DNA of 46,880 nucleotides, from contig JAISUK010000071.1 in the NCBI GenBank assembly GCA_031272075.1, positions 1 through 46,880 of the forward strand, read 5' to 3'. The translations under genes were made by a program, and so were the position numbers. Shown here piece by piece: positions 15,112-24,308 of this stretch. The number at the start of each line of letters is the position of its first letter. Position 1 is the stretch's first letter. The notes beneath the pieces were generated by a model. It was not told the DNA's origin and ran no database searches. It worked only from the letters and a program-made list of their open reading frames with translations. This DNA comes from Dysgonamonadaceae bacterium. Its GTDB lineage: Bacteria > Bacteroidota > Bacteroidia > Bacteroidales > Azobacteroidaceae.

Positions 15112-16641
15112 ATGGAAGAACAATATAGTCAATCATCTCGTTCAAAATCAAGACAAAAGAAAACAACGATCACTACCGAAGAGACAGGCCGCCTGCAACC
15201 TCAGGCGCTGGAATTGGAAGAAGCGGTGTTGGGCGCGCTCATGCTTGAAAAAGACGCCTATTCCGTCATCAGTGAAATACTCCGTCCGGAAAGTTTTTAC
15301 GACAAAGGACATGAATTGATCTTTTCCGCGATCCAGGACCTCGCCATCCAGCAAAAACCGATCGACATGCTCACCGTGGTCGAACAACTCCGTAAAAAAG
15401 GTAACCTCGAAGCCATCGGCGGCCCGTTCTACATCGCTCAACTGTCGGGAAAAGTCGTCTCAAGCGCCCATCTGGAATATCATTCCCGAATCATCGCACA
15501 AAAATACCTCGCCAGGGAACTGATTACTTTCAGTTCGCAAGTCGCATCAAAAGCTTTTGACGAGACCAACGACGTCGACGACTTGATGCAGGAAGCCGAA
15601 AGTCAATTGTTCGAAATATCCCAACACAATGTAAAAAAAGAAGTGGTTCAGATCAACCCGATTATCAAAGAAGCGATCGGATTGATTCAGAAAGCCGCCG
15701 AACGCCCCGACGGCTTAAGCGGCATCCAATCGGGATTCAAACTGCTGGATAAAATTACTTGCGGCTGGCAAAATTCCGATCTCATCATCATCGCTGCCCG
15801 TCCTGCCATGGGAAAGACCGCTTTTGTCCTTTCCATGTCAAAAAATATGGCAGTCAATTATAACATCCCTGTGGCCGTTTTTTCCCTCGAAATGTCAAAT
15901 GTTCAACTAGTTAATCGTTTAATCATTAATGTTACCGAATTACCCGGAGAAAAAATCAAGAACGGGAACTTGGAAAAATATGAATGGGATCAGTTGGATT
16001 ACAAACTGAAAGAATTGTATGACGCCCCGATTTTTATTGACGATACACCCAGCTTATCGGTTTTTGAACTTCGCACCAAAGCGCGGCGACTGGTGAAAGA
16101 ACATCACATCAAATGCATCATCATCGATTACCTCCAGTTGATGAATGCCAGCGGCATGAATTTCGGAAGCCGCGAACAGGAAGTAAGTGCGATCTCCCGA
16201 TCCCTCAAAGGATTGGCAAAAGAATTGAATATCCCGATCATTGCGCTTTCGCAACTCAACCGCGGAGTAGAAACCCGCACCGGCTCCGAAGGTAAACGTC
16301 CGCAATTATCCGATTTGCGCGAATCGGGCGCCATCGAACAAGACGCCGACCTGGTTTGCTTTATCCACCGTCCGGAATATTATAAAATCTATATCGACGA
16401 AAAAGGGAATGATTTAACCGGAAAAGCCGAGATCATCGTGGCAAAACACCGCAATGGCGCTACCGGCGATGTACTCCTCAGCTTCAAAAAAGAATACGCC
16501 CGCTTTCAAAACCTCGACGAAGACCAAATTGTACAAGAATATCAGTCTCGCCTCAACAGTCAATCCGACATCGCTCCGGCACAACTGTATTCACACAAAA
16601 ATCCCAAAACGGAAAATACCCCGTCAGACACCCCTTTCTGA
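15112..16641 (+). CDS. dnaB: replicative DNA helicase DnaB
   Basis: 509 residues. The N-terminal domain (about 30-130) begins with LQPQALELEEAVLGALMLEK, the usual DnaB helical domain that contacts primase. The RecA-like ATPase begins near residue 205. Walker A reads ARPAMGKTAF with Lys235 and Thr236, and Walker B is CIIIDYLQLM. The DNA-binding loop and arginine-finger region SQLNRGVETR and LSDLRESGAIEQDADLV are intact. No intein is present, although DnaB is a common host for one. The C-terminal 40 residues are polar and divergent. It unwinds the fork as a hexamer during chromosome replication. The gene is divergent from the AlkD-like gene and separated from pheT by 88 bp. Confidence 0.97.
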   Translation: MEEQYSQSSRSKSRQKKTTITTEETGRLQPQALELEEAVLGALMLEKDAYSVISEILRPESFYDKGHELIFSAIQDLAIQQKPIDMLTVVEQLRKKGNLEAIGGPFYIAQLSGKVVSSAHLEYHSRIIAQKYLARELITFSSQVASKAFDETNDVDDLMQEAESQLFEISQHNVKKEVVQINPIIKEAIGLIQKAAERPDGLSGIQSGFKLLDKITCGWQNSDLIIIAARPAMGKTAFVLSMSKNMAVNYNIPVAVFSLEMSNVQLVNRLIINVTELPGEKIKNGNLEKYEWDQLDYKLKELYDAPIFIDDTPSLSVFELRTKARRLVKEHHIKCIIIDYLQLMNASGMNFGSREQEVSAISRSLKGLAKELNIPIIALSQLNRGVETRTGSEGKRPQLSDLRESGAIEQDADLVCFIHRPEYYKIYIDEKGNDLTGKAEIIVAKHRNGATGDVLLSFKKEYARFQNLDEDQIVQEYQSRLNSQSDIAPAQLYSHKNPKTENTPSDTPF

Positions 16642-16729
16642 CCCGTAAACGCAAAAATGATCGAAGATCTTACTTTTGTAATACATTTTTTATTAATTTT
16701 GCGTCTCAAATTCCGACATTATTTCTAAC

Positions 16730-19192
16730 ATGAATATTTCGTATAACTGGTTAAAAGAATACCTCGATTTCGACCTCTCGCCACAGGAACTGGCTGCCGC
16801 ATTGACTTCCATCGGCCTGGAAACGGGTAGCGTAGAAGAAATCGAACCCATCAAAGGCGGATTGCACGGACTGACAATCGGCCACGTACTGACCTGCATC
16901 AATCATCCCGATTCCGACCACCTGCATGTCACCACCGTGGATGTTGGCGCCGAAGCACCTTTGCAAATTGTTTGCGGCGCACCGAATATCGCCCAAGGAC
17001 AACGCGTCGTCGTCGCCCTCGCAGGCACAAAACTCTACGCCGACGAGACGGCCTTCACCATCAAAAAAACAAAAATCAGGGGAGTAGAATCCAACGGGAT
17101 GATTTGTGCGGAAGACGAAATCGGTATCGGAACCGACCACGAGGGAATCATCGTTTTGCCCGACAATGTCGCCGTCGGCACCCCTGCCCGCGACTATTAT
17201 CGGATTCAGACCGATTACTTACTTGAAGTCGATATCACCCCAAACCGCATTGATGCCGCCTCGCATTTCGGCGTTGCACGCGACTTGGCCGCCTACCTGA
17301 ATCAAAACGGGAAACCGGTGACATTGCGGAAACCGTCGGTCGACGCCTTCCGAATCGAAGACCCTGCTCCGGCTGTGAAAGTAATCGTCGAAAATACGGA
17401 AGCCTGCCCCCGCTATTCGGGTGTTACAATCAACAACGTGAAGATCGCAGAAAGCCCGGAATGGTTGAAAAACCGACTGACACTGATCGGACTGCGTCCG
17501 ATAAACAATGTCGTGGACATTACCAATTATGTGCTGCATGCTTTCGGACAGCCTTTGCATGCTTTCGACCGGAAAACAATCACGGGCGACAAAGTCTATG
17601 TACGGACGCTGCCCGAAGGGACATCGTTTACTACACTGGATGAAATGGAACGGAAACTCAGCGACCGCGATCTGATGATCTGCAATGCGCAGGAGGGCAT
17701 GTGCATCGGCGGCGTTTTCGGCGGATTAAAATCCGGCGTGACGGAGTCCACAACTTCCGTATTCCTCGAATCGGCCTATTTTCATCCTACCTGGATCCGC
17801 AAAACAGCCCGACGCCACGGACTGAATACCGACGCGTCTTTCCGCTTTGAACGGGGAGCCGATCCCAACAATACAATTTATATCTTGAAATATACCGCAT
17901 TGTTGATCAAAGAGATCGCAGGCGGAACCATCTGCGGCGAATTGCAGGACGTATATCCGAATCCGATAGAAAATCCCGTTATTACCATCACGTATGAGAA
18001 GATCAACAAACTGATCGGAAAAACAATTCCGGCAACGACCGTCAAAAACATCCTCCATCATCTCGAAATCACCATCCTCAAAGAGGATGCGCACTCGCTG
18101 GAAGTCAGCGTCCCGACATACCGCGTGGACGTGTTGCGCGATGTGGATCTCATTGAAGACATCCTCCGGATATACGGCTACAACCGTGTCGAAACTTCCG
18201 AGCAAGTACAGTCAAACCTTTCGTACCAGACAGCCACCGATTTGAGTTATAAATTGCAGAACCTGATCTCCGAACAGCTGACAAGCAGCGGATTCAACGA
18301 AATTCTCAACAATTCGCTTACCGCTTCGACTTACTACGCCGAATCGTCCGTATTTCCCGACAGCCGCTGTGTCCGCTTGCACAATCCGCAAAGCAACGAA
18401 CTGAATGTCATGCGGCAAACTTTACTCTTCGGCGGGATGGAGAGCCTCGCGTACAACCGAAATCGCAAGAATCCCGACCTGAAACTCTATGAGTTCGGCA
18501 CCGTGTATGCGTATAACCCTGCAAAAGAAAAAGAAACATGCCCGCTCGATGCCATTTGCGAGACGTATCACCTCGGAATTTGGCTGACGGGAAATAAAAT
18601 CCATAACAACTGGAATCATCCCGACGAAAAATCTTCCGTATATGAATTAAAAGCATACGTCGAAAATATTTTGGTGCGATTGGGAATCAATCTCAAAAAA
18701 ATGGTCTATTCCGCGTTCTCCGACGAACTGTTTTCCAGCGCGTTGTCAATACAAACTTTTTCCGGAAAAGTGCTTGGCGCTTTGGGAATCGTGCAGAAAA
18801 AATGCTGTAAACAGTTTGATATTGCTTCCGACGTCTATTTCGCAGAACTCGATTGGGACGGCTTAATGAAAGAAACCAAATCGCTCAGGGTCACCTATTC
18901 CGACATCCCGAAGTTTCCGGCAGTCAAACGCGACCTGGCTTTATTAATCGACAAAACCGTGTCGTTCGCGGAAATTGAGAAAATTGCTTATGAGACCGAC
19001 AAGAAGATTCTGAAAAAAGTCTCCCTGTTCGATGTCTACGAAGAAAAAAACTTGCCGGCAGGAAAAAAATCTTATGCCGTCAGCTTTATCCTGCAAGATG
19101 AAGAAAAAACCCTGAACGATAATCAGATAGATCACCTGATGAACAGGATATTTACAAACTTGAAACAAAAAACAGGCGCAGAACTGAGATGA
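16730..19192 (+). CDS. pheT: phenylalanine--tRNA ligase beta subunit
   Basis: 820 residues, full length. The N-terminus (MNISYNWLKEYLDFDL) is typical of PheT. An EMAP-like tRNA-binding domain lies at about 40-150 (IGHVLTCINHPDSDHLHV), then the B3/B4 editing domain (about 215-390), the B5 domain (about 400-480), the catalytic-like core (about 490-700) and the C-terminal anticodon-binding FDX-ACB domain (about 725-820, starting SDIPKFPAVKRDLALLID). With PheS it forms the alpha2beta2 enzyme that charges tRNA-Phe and hydrolyses mischarged Tyr-tRNA. pheS is not in the window, so the two subunits are not adjacent here. A -7-like TAATTTTG is at 16694-16701, without a well spaced -33 box. Confidence 0.97.
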   Translation: MNISYNWLKEYLDFDLSPQELAAALTSIGLETGSVEEIEPIKGGLHGLTIGHVLTCINHPDSDHLHVTTVDVGAEAPLQIVCGAPNIAQGQRVVVALAGTKLYADETAFTIKKTKIRGVESNGMICAEDEIGIGTDHEGIIVLPDNVAVGTPARDYYRIQTDYLLEVDITPNRIDAASHFGVARDLAAYLNQNGKPVTLRKPSVDAFRIEDPAPAVKVIVENTEACPRYSGVTINNVKIAESPEWLKNRLTLIGLRPINNVVDITNYVLHAFGQPLHAFDRKTITGDKVYVRTLPEGTSFTTLDEMERKLSDRDLMICNAQEGMCIGGVFGGLKSGVTESTTSVFLESAYFHPTWIRKTARRHGLNTDASFRFERGADPNNTIYILKYTALLIKEIAGGTICGELQDVYPNPIENPVITITYEKINKLIGKTIPATTVKNILHHLEITILKEDAHSLEVSVPTYRVDVLRDVDLIEDILRIYGYNRVETSEQVQSNLSYQTATDLSYKLQNLISEQLTSSGFNEILNNSLTASTYYAESSVFPDSRCVRLHNPQSNELNVMRQTLLFGGMESLAYNRNRKNPDLKLYEFGTVYAYNPAKEKETCPLDAICETYHLGIWLTGNKIHNNWNHPDEKSSVYELKAYVENILVRLGINLKKMVYSAFSDELFSSALSIQTFSGKVLGALGIVQKKCCKQFDIASDVYFAELDWDGLMKETKSLRVTYSDIPKFPAVKRDLALLIDKTVSFAEIEKIAYETDKKILKKVSLFDVYEEKNLPAGKKSYAVSFILQDEEKTLNDNQIDHLMNRIFTNLKQKTGAELR

Positions 19193-19220
19193 GAGTTAGT
19201 GGCTAGTGTGACTGATTCGA

Positions 19221-19252
19221 AATTGTTAATTGTTAATTGTTAATTGTTAATT
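19221..19252. repeat. AATTGTT tandem heptamer repeat before yebC
   Basis: Four exact copies of AATTGTT plus AATT, ending 5 bp before the yebC start codon. The preceding words (GAGAGTTAGTGGCTAGTGTG) resemble the stretch near 32195. A change in copy number would alter the spacing and A/T content of the leader. Confidence 0.85.
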
Positions 19253-19257
19253 AAAAA

Positions 19258-19974
19258 ATGGGAAGAGCATTTGAATACCGCAAAGCGACAAAATTGAAAA
19301 GATGGGGAAATATGGCCCGTGTGTTTACAAAACTCGGCAAGCAGATTACGATCGCCGTAAAAGAAGGCGGCCCTGACCCCGACACCAACCCGCGACTGAG
19401 GGTGCTGGTGCAACAGTCGAAGAAGGAGAATATGCCGAAAGAAAACGTGGAAAGGGCAATCAAAAAAGCCACCTCCAAAGAAGCCTCCGACTTCAAGGAA
19501 ATGGTATACGAAGGGTATGGACCTTACGGCATCGCCATCGTCGTCGAAACGGCGACAGACAACCCTACCCGCACGGTCGCAAATATACGAAGCTATTTCA
19601 ATAAACACGGCGGATCGCTGGGAACCAGCGGCAGCCTGGAATTTTTGTTCGACCGTAAATGTGTCTTCAAAATCACGCCCAAATCCGAAGTGCCCCTCGA
19701 AGACCTCGAATTGGAACTGATAGACTTCGGCGTCGATGAAGTGGAATACGACGAGGAAGAAAATGCCGTGCTGATCTACGGCGAATTTCAATCCTACGCC
19801 ACCATTCAAAAATACCTGGAAGAAAACGGCTATGAAATCCACAGCGTGGAGTTTGAACGGATTCCGAACGACTACAAAGACGTCACCGAAGAACAAAAAA
19901 TACAACTGGAAAAATTATTGGAAAAGTTTGAGGAAGACGACGACGTACAGAATGTTTTCCACAACATGGGATAA
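19258..19974 (+). CDS. yebC: YebC/PmpR family regulator
   Basis: 238 residues, the usual length. The N-terminal segment MGRAFEYRKATKLKRWGNMARVFTKL and the motif ENMPKENVERAIKKATSKEA belong to the YebC/TACO1 family. The middle has YEGYGPYGIAIVVETATDN and SLGTSGSLEFLFDRK. Members were first described as DNA-binding regulators, and more recent work links the family to relief of ribosome stalling at polyproline tracts, as with TACO1. The sequence fits the family but does not separate these roles. It follows pheT by 65 bp, an interval containing the AATTGTT repeat. The start ATG at 19258 lies directly after an A-run. Confidence 0.93.
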   Translation: MGRAFEYRKATKLKRWGNMARVFTKLGKQITIAVKEGGPDPDTNPRLRVLVQQSKKENMPKENVERAIKKATSKEASDFKEMVYEGYGPYGIAIVVETATDNPTRTVANIRSYFNKHGGSLGTSGSLEFLFDRKCVFKITPKSEVPLEDLELELIDFGVDEVEYDEEENAVLIYGEFQSYATIQKYLEENGYEIHSVEFERIPNDYKDVTEEQKIQLEKLLEKFEEDDDVQNVFHNMG

Positions 19975-20004
19975 CAATTTGCGAATCGCGTTTTGCATCA
20001 ATAG

Positions 20005-20035
20005 TTTGTTATCTCATTTATTAGTTGTACTTTTG
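20005..20035 (+). promoter_or_regulatory. consensus promoter of ppdK
   Basis: TTTG at 20005-20008, exactly 19 bp, then TACTTTTG at 20028-20035: a perfect match to the Bacteroidetes consensus. The leader is about 50 nt and A/T-rich, with TTATCTT before the ATG and no Shine-Dalgarno. This is the clearest housekeeping promoter in the window. Confidence 0.8.
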
Positions 20036-20089
20036 TAGACTTATTTAAGAAAAATATATTAACACAAACAACAATAACTTACTTATCTT

Positions 20090-22807
20090 ATGGACAAAAA
20101 GAGAGTTTATACTTTTGGAAACGGAAAAGCCGAAGGGCGAGCCGATATGAGAAACCTGTTGGGAGGTAAAGGAGCTAACCTCGCAGAAATGAATTTAATT
20201 GGAGTGCCCGTTCCTCCCGGATTTACCATCACCACCGAAGTCTGCACCGAATACAATCAGTTTGGGAAAGATAAAATCATCGAACTTCTCAAATCCGACG
20301 TGGAAAAAGCGATCGTCAACGTCGAACAGTTGATGGGAACTAAATTCGGAGACAAAAGCAATCCGTGCCTGGTTTCAGTCCGCTCAGGCGCTCGCGTGTC
20401 GATGCCGGGTATGATGGATACTGTTCTCAATCTGGGATTGAATGACGAAGTAGTGGAAGGAATTGCCGAAAAATCGGGCAACCCGCGTTTCGCATGGGAT
20501 TCTTACAGGCGTTTTGTCCAGATGTACGGCGACGTAGTGCTGGGAATGAAACCAGAATCCAAATTGGAAATCGACCCGTTCGAGGAAATCATGGAAGAAG
20601 TGAAGCATGCCCGCGGCGTGGAATTGGATACCGAATTGACGGTAGACGACCTGAAAGAACTGGTTGTAAAATTCAAAGCAGCCGTCAAAAAAAGAACCGG
20701 GAAAGACTTCCCGACCGATCCGTGGGAACAACTCTGGGGCGCCGTCTGCGCCGTATTCGACAGCTGGATGAACGAACGCGCAATCCTCTACCGACAAATG
20801 TATCATATCCCCGAAGAATGGGGCACCGCCGTCAATGTACAGGCAATGGTTTACGGCAATATGGGTCAGACTTCCGGCACCGGCGTGGCATTTACCCGCG
20901 ACGCTGCTACCGGCGAAGACATCTTCAACGGCGAATACCTGATTAACGCTCAGGGCGAAGACGTGGTGGCCGGCATCCGCACACCCCAGCAGATTACCAT
21001 CGAAGGTTCCAAACGCTGGGCGGCTCAACAGGGAATCAGCGAATCGGACAGGGTGATGAAATATCCTTCCCTCGAAGAAGCTATGCCAGAATGTGCTAAA
21101 GACCTGATAGAGACACAACAAAAACTGGAAGATTACTTCAAAGACATGCAAGACCTCGAATTTACCATCCAAAACGGAAAATTGTGGTTGTTGCAAACCC
21201 GTAACGGCAAACGTACCGGCGCCGCCATGGTGAAAATTGCCATGGATATGCTCAAACAAGGCTATATCGACGAAAAAACCGCACTCAAACGTCAGGAAGC
21301 GGAAAAACTCGACGAATTGCTGCATCCGGTATTCAAAAAAGAAGCGCTGGAAAATGCCAAAGCCATCACCAAAGGACTGCCCGCTTCACCGGGCGCTGCC
21401 TCCGGAAAAGTCGTCTTCCATGCCGACGACGCGGAAGATTGGGTAAAGAAAGGTGAAAAAGTGGTGCTCTGTCGTATCGAAACTTCACCCGAAGATCTGC
21501 GCGGCATGACGGTCTCGGAAGGAATCATGACCGCACGCGGAGGAATGACCTCGCATGCCGCAGTCGTGGCTCGCGGCATGGGAAAATGTTGCGTGTCGGC
21601 CGCCAACAATGTCCGGATCGATTACAAAGCGAAGATCATGCACATCAACGACCATGTCCTGAAAGAAGGCGACTGGATTTCATTAAACGGATCAACCGGA
21701 CTGGTCTATGCCGGAAAACTCGAAACACAAACGCCTGAATTGAGCGGCGATTTTGCCGAACTGATGAACCTGGCGGATAAATATACAAAACTCAAAGTCC
21801 GCACCAATGCCGACACCCCGCACGACACCCAGGTGGCGCGCAATTTCGGCGCACAAGGAATCGGCCTCTGCCGTACCGAACACATGTTCTTCGAAGGAGA
21901 CAAAATCATCGCCATGCGCGAAATGATCCTGGCCAAAGACGAAGAAGGCCGTCGCAAAGCATTGTCAAAACTCCTCCCGCTGCAACGTGACGATTTCAAA
22001 GGCATCTTCAAAGTGATGGACGGCCTGCCCGTCACTGTCCGTCTGCTCGATCCGCCGCTCCACGAATTTGTCCCTCACGACCAAAAAGGTCAACAGGAAA
22101 TGGCCGACGCGATGAATGTGCCTTATGAAGAAATTCGCGCGCGCGTGGAAAGCCTGATCGAACAAAACCCGATGCTCGGATTACGCGGTTGCCGCTTGGG
22201 AAACCTCTATCCCGAAATCACGGAAATGCAATCACGCGCCATCATCGAGGCGGCGCTCGACCTGAAAGCGCAAGGCATCACGGTCATCCCCGAAATTATG
22301 GTCCCGCTGACAGGTATTCTTTACGAGTTCTTAGCTCAAAAAGCCATCATCGACAAAACAGCATCGACCATCTTCAGCGAACGGAACGATCTCATCGAAT
22401 ACAAAGTGGGAACGATGATAGAAATCCCAAGGGCTGCGCTCACGGCGCACCGGATCGCTACCGCCGCCGAATTTTTCTCTTTCGGCACAAACGACCTCAC
22501 ACAAATGACGTTCGGATACAGCCGCGACGATGTCGCCAAGTTCCTCCCGATGTACCTCGACAAGGGGATCTTGAAAAACGACCCGTTCGCTGTGCTCGAC
22601 CAAAATGGCGTCGGCCAACTGGTAGAACTGGCCACCAAACGCGGACGCGAAGTGCGTTCAAACCTGAAATGCGGTATTTGCGGCGAACACGGAGGCGAAC
22701 CTTCGTCCGTAAAATTCTGCCACAAAGTCGGGTTGGACTACGTGAGCTGCTCCCCGTTCCGCGTGCCTATCGCCCGCTTGGCGGCAGCGCAGGCAGCCAT
22801 TGAATAA
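20090..22807 (+). CDS. ppdK: pyruvate, phosphate dikinase
   Basis: 905 residues, full length. The enzyme interconverts pyruvate + ATP + phosphate and PEP + AMP + pyrophosphate. The N-terminal ATP-grasp domain starts with LLGGKGANLAEMNLIGVPVPPGFTI split around residues 23-45, and GARVSMPGMMDTVLNLGL is near residue 105. The phosphohistidine domain has GGMTSHAAVVARGMGKCC with the phosphorylated His at residue 489. The C-terminal PEP/pyruvate TIM barrel contains the catalytic stretches GIGLCRTEHMFF, GLRGCRLG and FSFGTNDLTQMTFGYSRDD, and the late CGICGEHGG with its catalytic Cys. In anaerobic Bacteroidales it usually works in PEP-pyruvate balance and pyrophosphate-linked glycolysis. The gene is monocistronic, with its own promoter and a hairpin after it. 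Confidence 0.97.
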   Translation: MDKKRVYTFGNGKAEGRADMRNLLGGKGANLAEMNLIGVPVPPGFTITTEVCTEYNQFGKDKIIELLKSDVEKAIVNVEQLMGTKFGDKSNPCLVSVRSGARVSMPGMMDTVLNLGLNDEVVEGIAEKSGNPRFAWDSYRRFVQMYGDVVLGMKPESKLEIDPFEEIMEEVKHARGVELDTELTVDDLKELVVKFKAAVKKRTGKDFPTDPWEQLWGAVCAVFDSWMNERAILYRQMYHIPEEWGTAVNVQAMVYGNMGQTSGTGVAFTRDAATGEDIFNGEYLINAQGEDVVAGIRTPQQITIEGSKRWAAQQGISESDRVMKYPSLEEAMPECAKDLIETQQKLEDYFKDMQDLEFTIQNGKLWLLQTRNGKRTGAAMVKIAMDMLKQGYIDEKTALKRQEAEKLDELLHPVFKKEALENAKAITKGLPASPGAASGKVVFHADDAEDWVKKGEKVVLCRIETSPEDLRGMTVSEGIMTARGGMTSHAAVVARGMGKCCVSAANNVRIDYKAKIMHINDHVLKEGDWISLNGSTGLVYAGKLETQTPELSGDFAELMNLADKYTKLKVRTNADTPHDTQVARNFGAQGIGLCRTEHMFFEGDKIIAMREMILAKDEEGRRKALSKLLPLQRDDFKGIFKVMDGLPVTVRLLDPPLHEFVPHDQKGQQEMADAMNVPYEEIRARVESLIEQNPMLGLRGCRLGNLYPEITEMQSRAIIEAALDLKAQGITVIPEIMVPLTGILYEFLAQKAIIDKTASTIFSERNDLIEYKVGTMIEIPRAALTAHRIATAAEFFSFGTNDLTQMTFGYSRDDVAKFLPMYLDKGILKNDPFAVLDQNGVGQLVELATKRGREVRSNLKCGICGEHGGEPSSVKFCHKVGLDYVSCSPFRVPIARLAAAQAAIE

Positions 22808-22823
22808 AACCCAGATCCCGGAA

Positions 22824-22854
22824 CTGCGAACTAAACGAAATAATTAGTTCGCAG
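22824..22854. terminator. perfect 11-bp hairpin after ppdK
   Basis: CTGCGAACTAA (22824-22834) and TTAGTTCGCAG (22844-22854) form an exact stem with a 9-base loop, 16 bp after the ppdK stop. No T-tract follows, so it may be a 3' stabilising structure, a factor-dependent end, or a copy of a dispersed repeat, not a classical terminator. Confidence 0.5.
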
Positions 22855-22895
22855 CCTTCCCGGACTTGATTCATAGCTCTTAATTTTAGTACATA

Positions 22896-23279
22896 ATGGA
22901 TAAATATTTGGTTTTTAAAACCCGAGACGAATTGGTGCGGATAAAAATGGATCGCATCCTCTATTTCGAAGCAGAACGAAACTATACCAAAATGGTGCTT
23001 ACCAACGGCATACAGTTTGTGTTCGCCGTCAATCTCGGTAAAATTGAAGAAATCCTGGAAAAACAAATCCAGACGTACAACACAGTATTGGCTCGCGTTG
23101 GTAAAAGTTTTATTATCAACAAAAACCATGTACTGCAAATCAATCTTCCAAAAACCAAACTACTGTTTTCTACCGCCGAAGGGAAAGCCAAAGAGTTGAT
23201 TGTTCCGAAAGAACCGTTAAAATTATTGAAAGAAACTTTGGAAACAGAACTCGCAATGACAAAAAATGAATCCCAATAA
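22896..23279 (+). CDS. stand-alone LytTR DNA-binding domain protein
   Basis: 127 residues made almost entirely of one LytTR domain (about 8-112): RIKMDRILYFEAERNYTKMV is the typical N-terminal strand pair, and FIINKNHVLQIN the DNA-contact region. Most LytTR proteins carry an N-terminal receiver; none is present here, so activity must be controlled by level, ligand or protein partners. It follows ppdK by 88 bp and ends 169 bp before the signalling operon, which has its own promoter. Regulation of that operon by this protein is possible but unsupported by any visible repeated binding site. Confidence 0.85.
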   Translation: MDKYLVFKTRDELVRIKMDRILYFEAERNYTKMVLTNGIQFVFAVNLGKIEEILEKQIQTYNTVLARVGKSFIINKNHVLQINLPKTKLLFSTAEGKAKELIVPKEPLKLLKETLETELAMTKNESQ

Positions 23280-23373
23280 CAGTAATTTACCGTCCCATCC
23301 GGTTCAATTACGTCTACCTGAAACACGTCTTTGTACATTATCGGGCAAGATTTGATTAGATAATAATTTTACA

Positions 23374-23405
23374 TTTGCTTTCATTCATCGGAATTTGTAT
23401 TTTTG
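23374..23405 (+). promoter_or_regulatory. consensus promoter of the FHA/PP2C/kinase operon
   Basis: TTTG at 23374-23377, 20 bp, then TATTTTTG at 23398-23405. The predicted transcription start is near 23412, which places the first gene's ATG at 23449 and rules out the in-frame ATG at 23395 inside the promoter. Confidence 0.75.
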
Positions 23406-23448
23406 TCGAAAGAAAAACAGCATTATCAAATTGCTTATTTCAACAACG

Positions 23449-23745
23449 ATGCTTCAAACAGAACAAAATAGAGATCATACGGATGTTGATATGATTGCCC
23501 CCAATGATAGCGACAACTTGGATTTCGTGACCATCGACGACACGTTCGCCGATTTATCCGAAGCCGTCATGATCGATATGTCGGACGACGAATTTATTGA
23601 CAGCTTCACGGTGGAAGCTACAATCGATTCCGACTCTTTTGTTACTTTTGACGATGACATCATCGTTTCCGGATTCACCGACGATGATTTCAACGCGACC
23701 ATCGTTGATGTCGATTTAATTCATGAAAAACTTTTGTATATATGA
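23449..23745 (+). CDS. small highly acidic protein with repeated T-x-x-D motifs
   Basis: 98 residues, no family recognised. No signal peptide or membrane segment is visible. About 28 Asp/Glu face only one Arg and one Lys. Six of nine threonines are in T-x-x-D: T11, T28, T32, T66, T77 and T84 (TDVD, TIDD, TFAD, TFDD, TDDD, TIVD). Similar short blocks recur (FVTIDDTF, FVTFDDDI, FTDDDF), suggesting internal duplication. Phospho-Thr with Asp at +3 is a classical preferred ligand of some FHA domains, and the next gene, overlapping by 4 bp (ATGA), encodes an FHA protein. I infer a substrate or scaffold for the kinase, phosphatase and FHA protein of this operon. The start at 23449 is set by the promoter. 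Confidence 0.7.
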   Translation: MLQTEQNRDHTDVDMIAPNDSDNLDFVTIDDTFADLSEAVMIDMSDDEFIDSFTVEATIDSDSFVTFDDDIIVSGFTDDDFNATIVDVDLIHEKLLYI

Positions 23746-24257
23746 TATCTATTCGTTGCCCCCATTGCCATGTCGGACTCAAAGTCGACGAAAAAAAAAT
23801 CCCCGCGCATATTGAAACTTTCAGTTGCCCGAATTGTAAAGAACCGATCGCCGTTTCTGTCGTCACACAAAAACTCCATGCCGGCGATGCGGAAACCATC
23901 ATTCTGCAGCTACCTACCGATTCCCCGGAAGTCGGACGCCTCCGGGTGATTCAAAACCAGTTTACCATGCCGCAGATCATTCATTTGAGCGAAGGCGTGA
24001 ATGTTATCGGTAGAAAATCCAGTACCACCGACAATCCTACCGCCATCGAAACCGGCGATAAGCTCATGAGCCGCAACCATATCGTGATCGAAATAAAAAA
24101 AGATCAAAAAGGACAATATAAACATTACCTTTCCGACAATAAAAGTAAAAACCGTACGTTATATAATAGCAATTACATTGAATCCGGCGAGATCGTGGTT
24201 CTCAAAAATAAAGATGAGATACAAATCGGTCAAACCCGGGTCATTTTTGAGGAATAA
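23742..24257 (+). CDS. zinc-ribbon and FHA domain protein
   Basis: 171 residues. The N-terminus is a CPHC-x19-CPNC zinc ribbon (Cys 6, 9, 29, 32), like the finger found at the N-terminus of many bacterial regulators. The FHA domain occupies about residues 65-171, with the conserved set GR (90-91), SRNH (110-113) and the NKSKN loop around residue 135; these bind phosphothreonine. There is no membrane segment, so it should be cytoplasmic. Start codon overlaps the stop of the acidic protein, implying coupled translation. A phospho-dependent adaptor for the kinase or the acidic protein is the natural reading; the zinc ribbon may add nucleic-acid or protein binding. Confidence 0.85.
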   Translation: MISIRCPHCHVGLKVDEKKIPAHIETFSCPNCKEPIAVSVVTQKLHAGDAETIILQLPTDSPEVGRLRVIQNQFTMPQIIHLSEGVNVIGRKSSTTDNPTAIETGDKLMSRNHIVIEIKKDQKGQYKHYLSDNKSKNRTLYNSNYIESGEIVVLKNKDEIQIGQTRVIFEE

Positions 24258-24308
24258 ATTTGTATTAAATCCAATATCGTGTTAACGCTATTATAAAATT
24301 ATCGGTTT

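Noticed and set aside
15112-16641. Possible intein in DnaB
   Set aside because: Length is 509 and the Walker A and downstream motifs are uninterrupted.
20384-21325. Open frame of 313 codons opposite ppdK, and a similar one opposite gyrB (45489-46427)
   Set aside because: Mirror frames of strongly coding genes; the translations match no family.
23395-23448. Upstream in-frame ATG for the acidic protein
   Set aside because: It falls inside the consensus promoter (TATTTTTG at 23398-23405), so it cannot be in the transcript.
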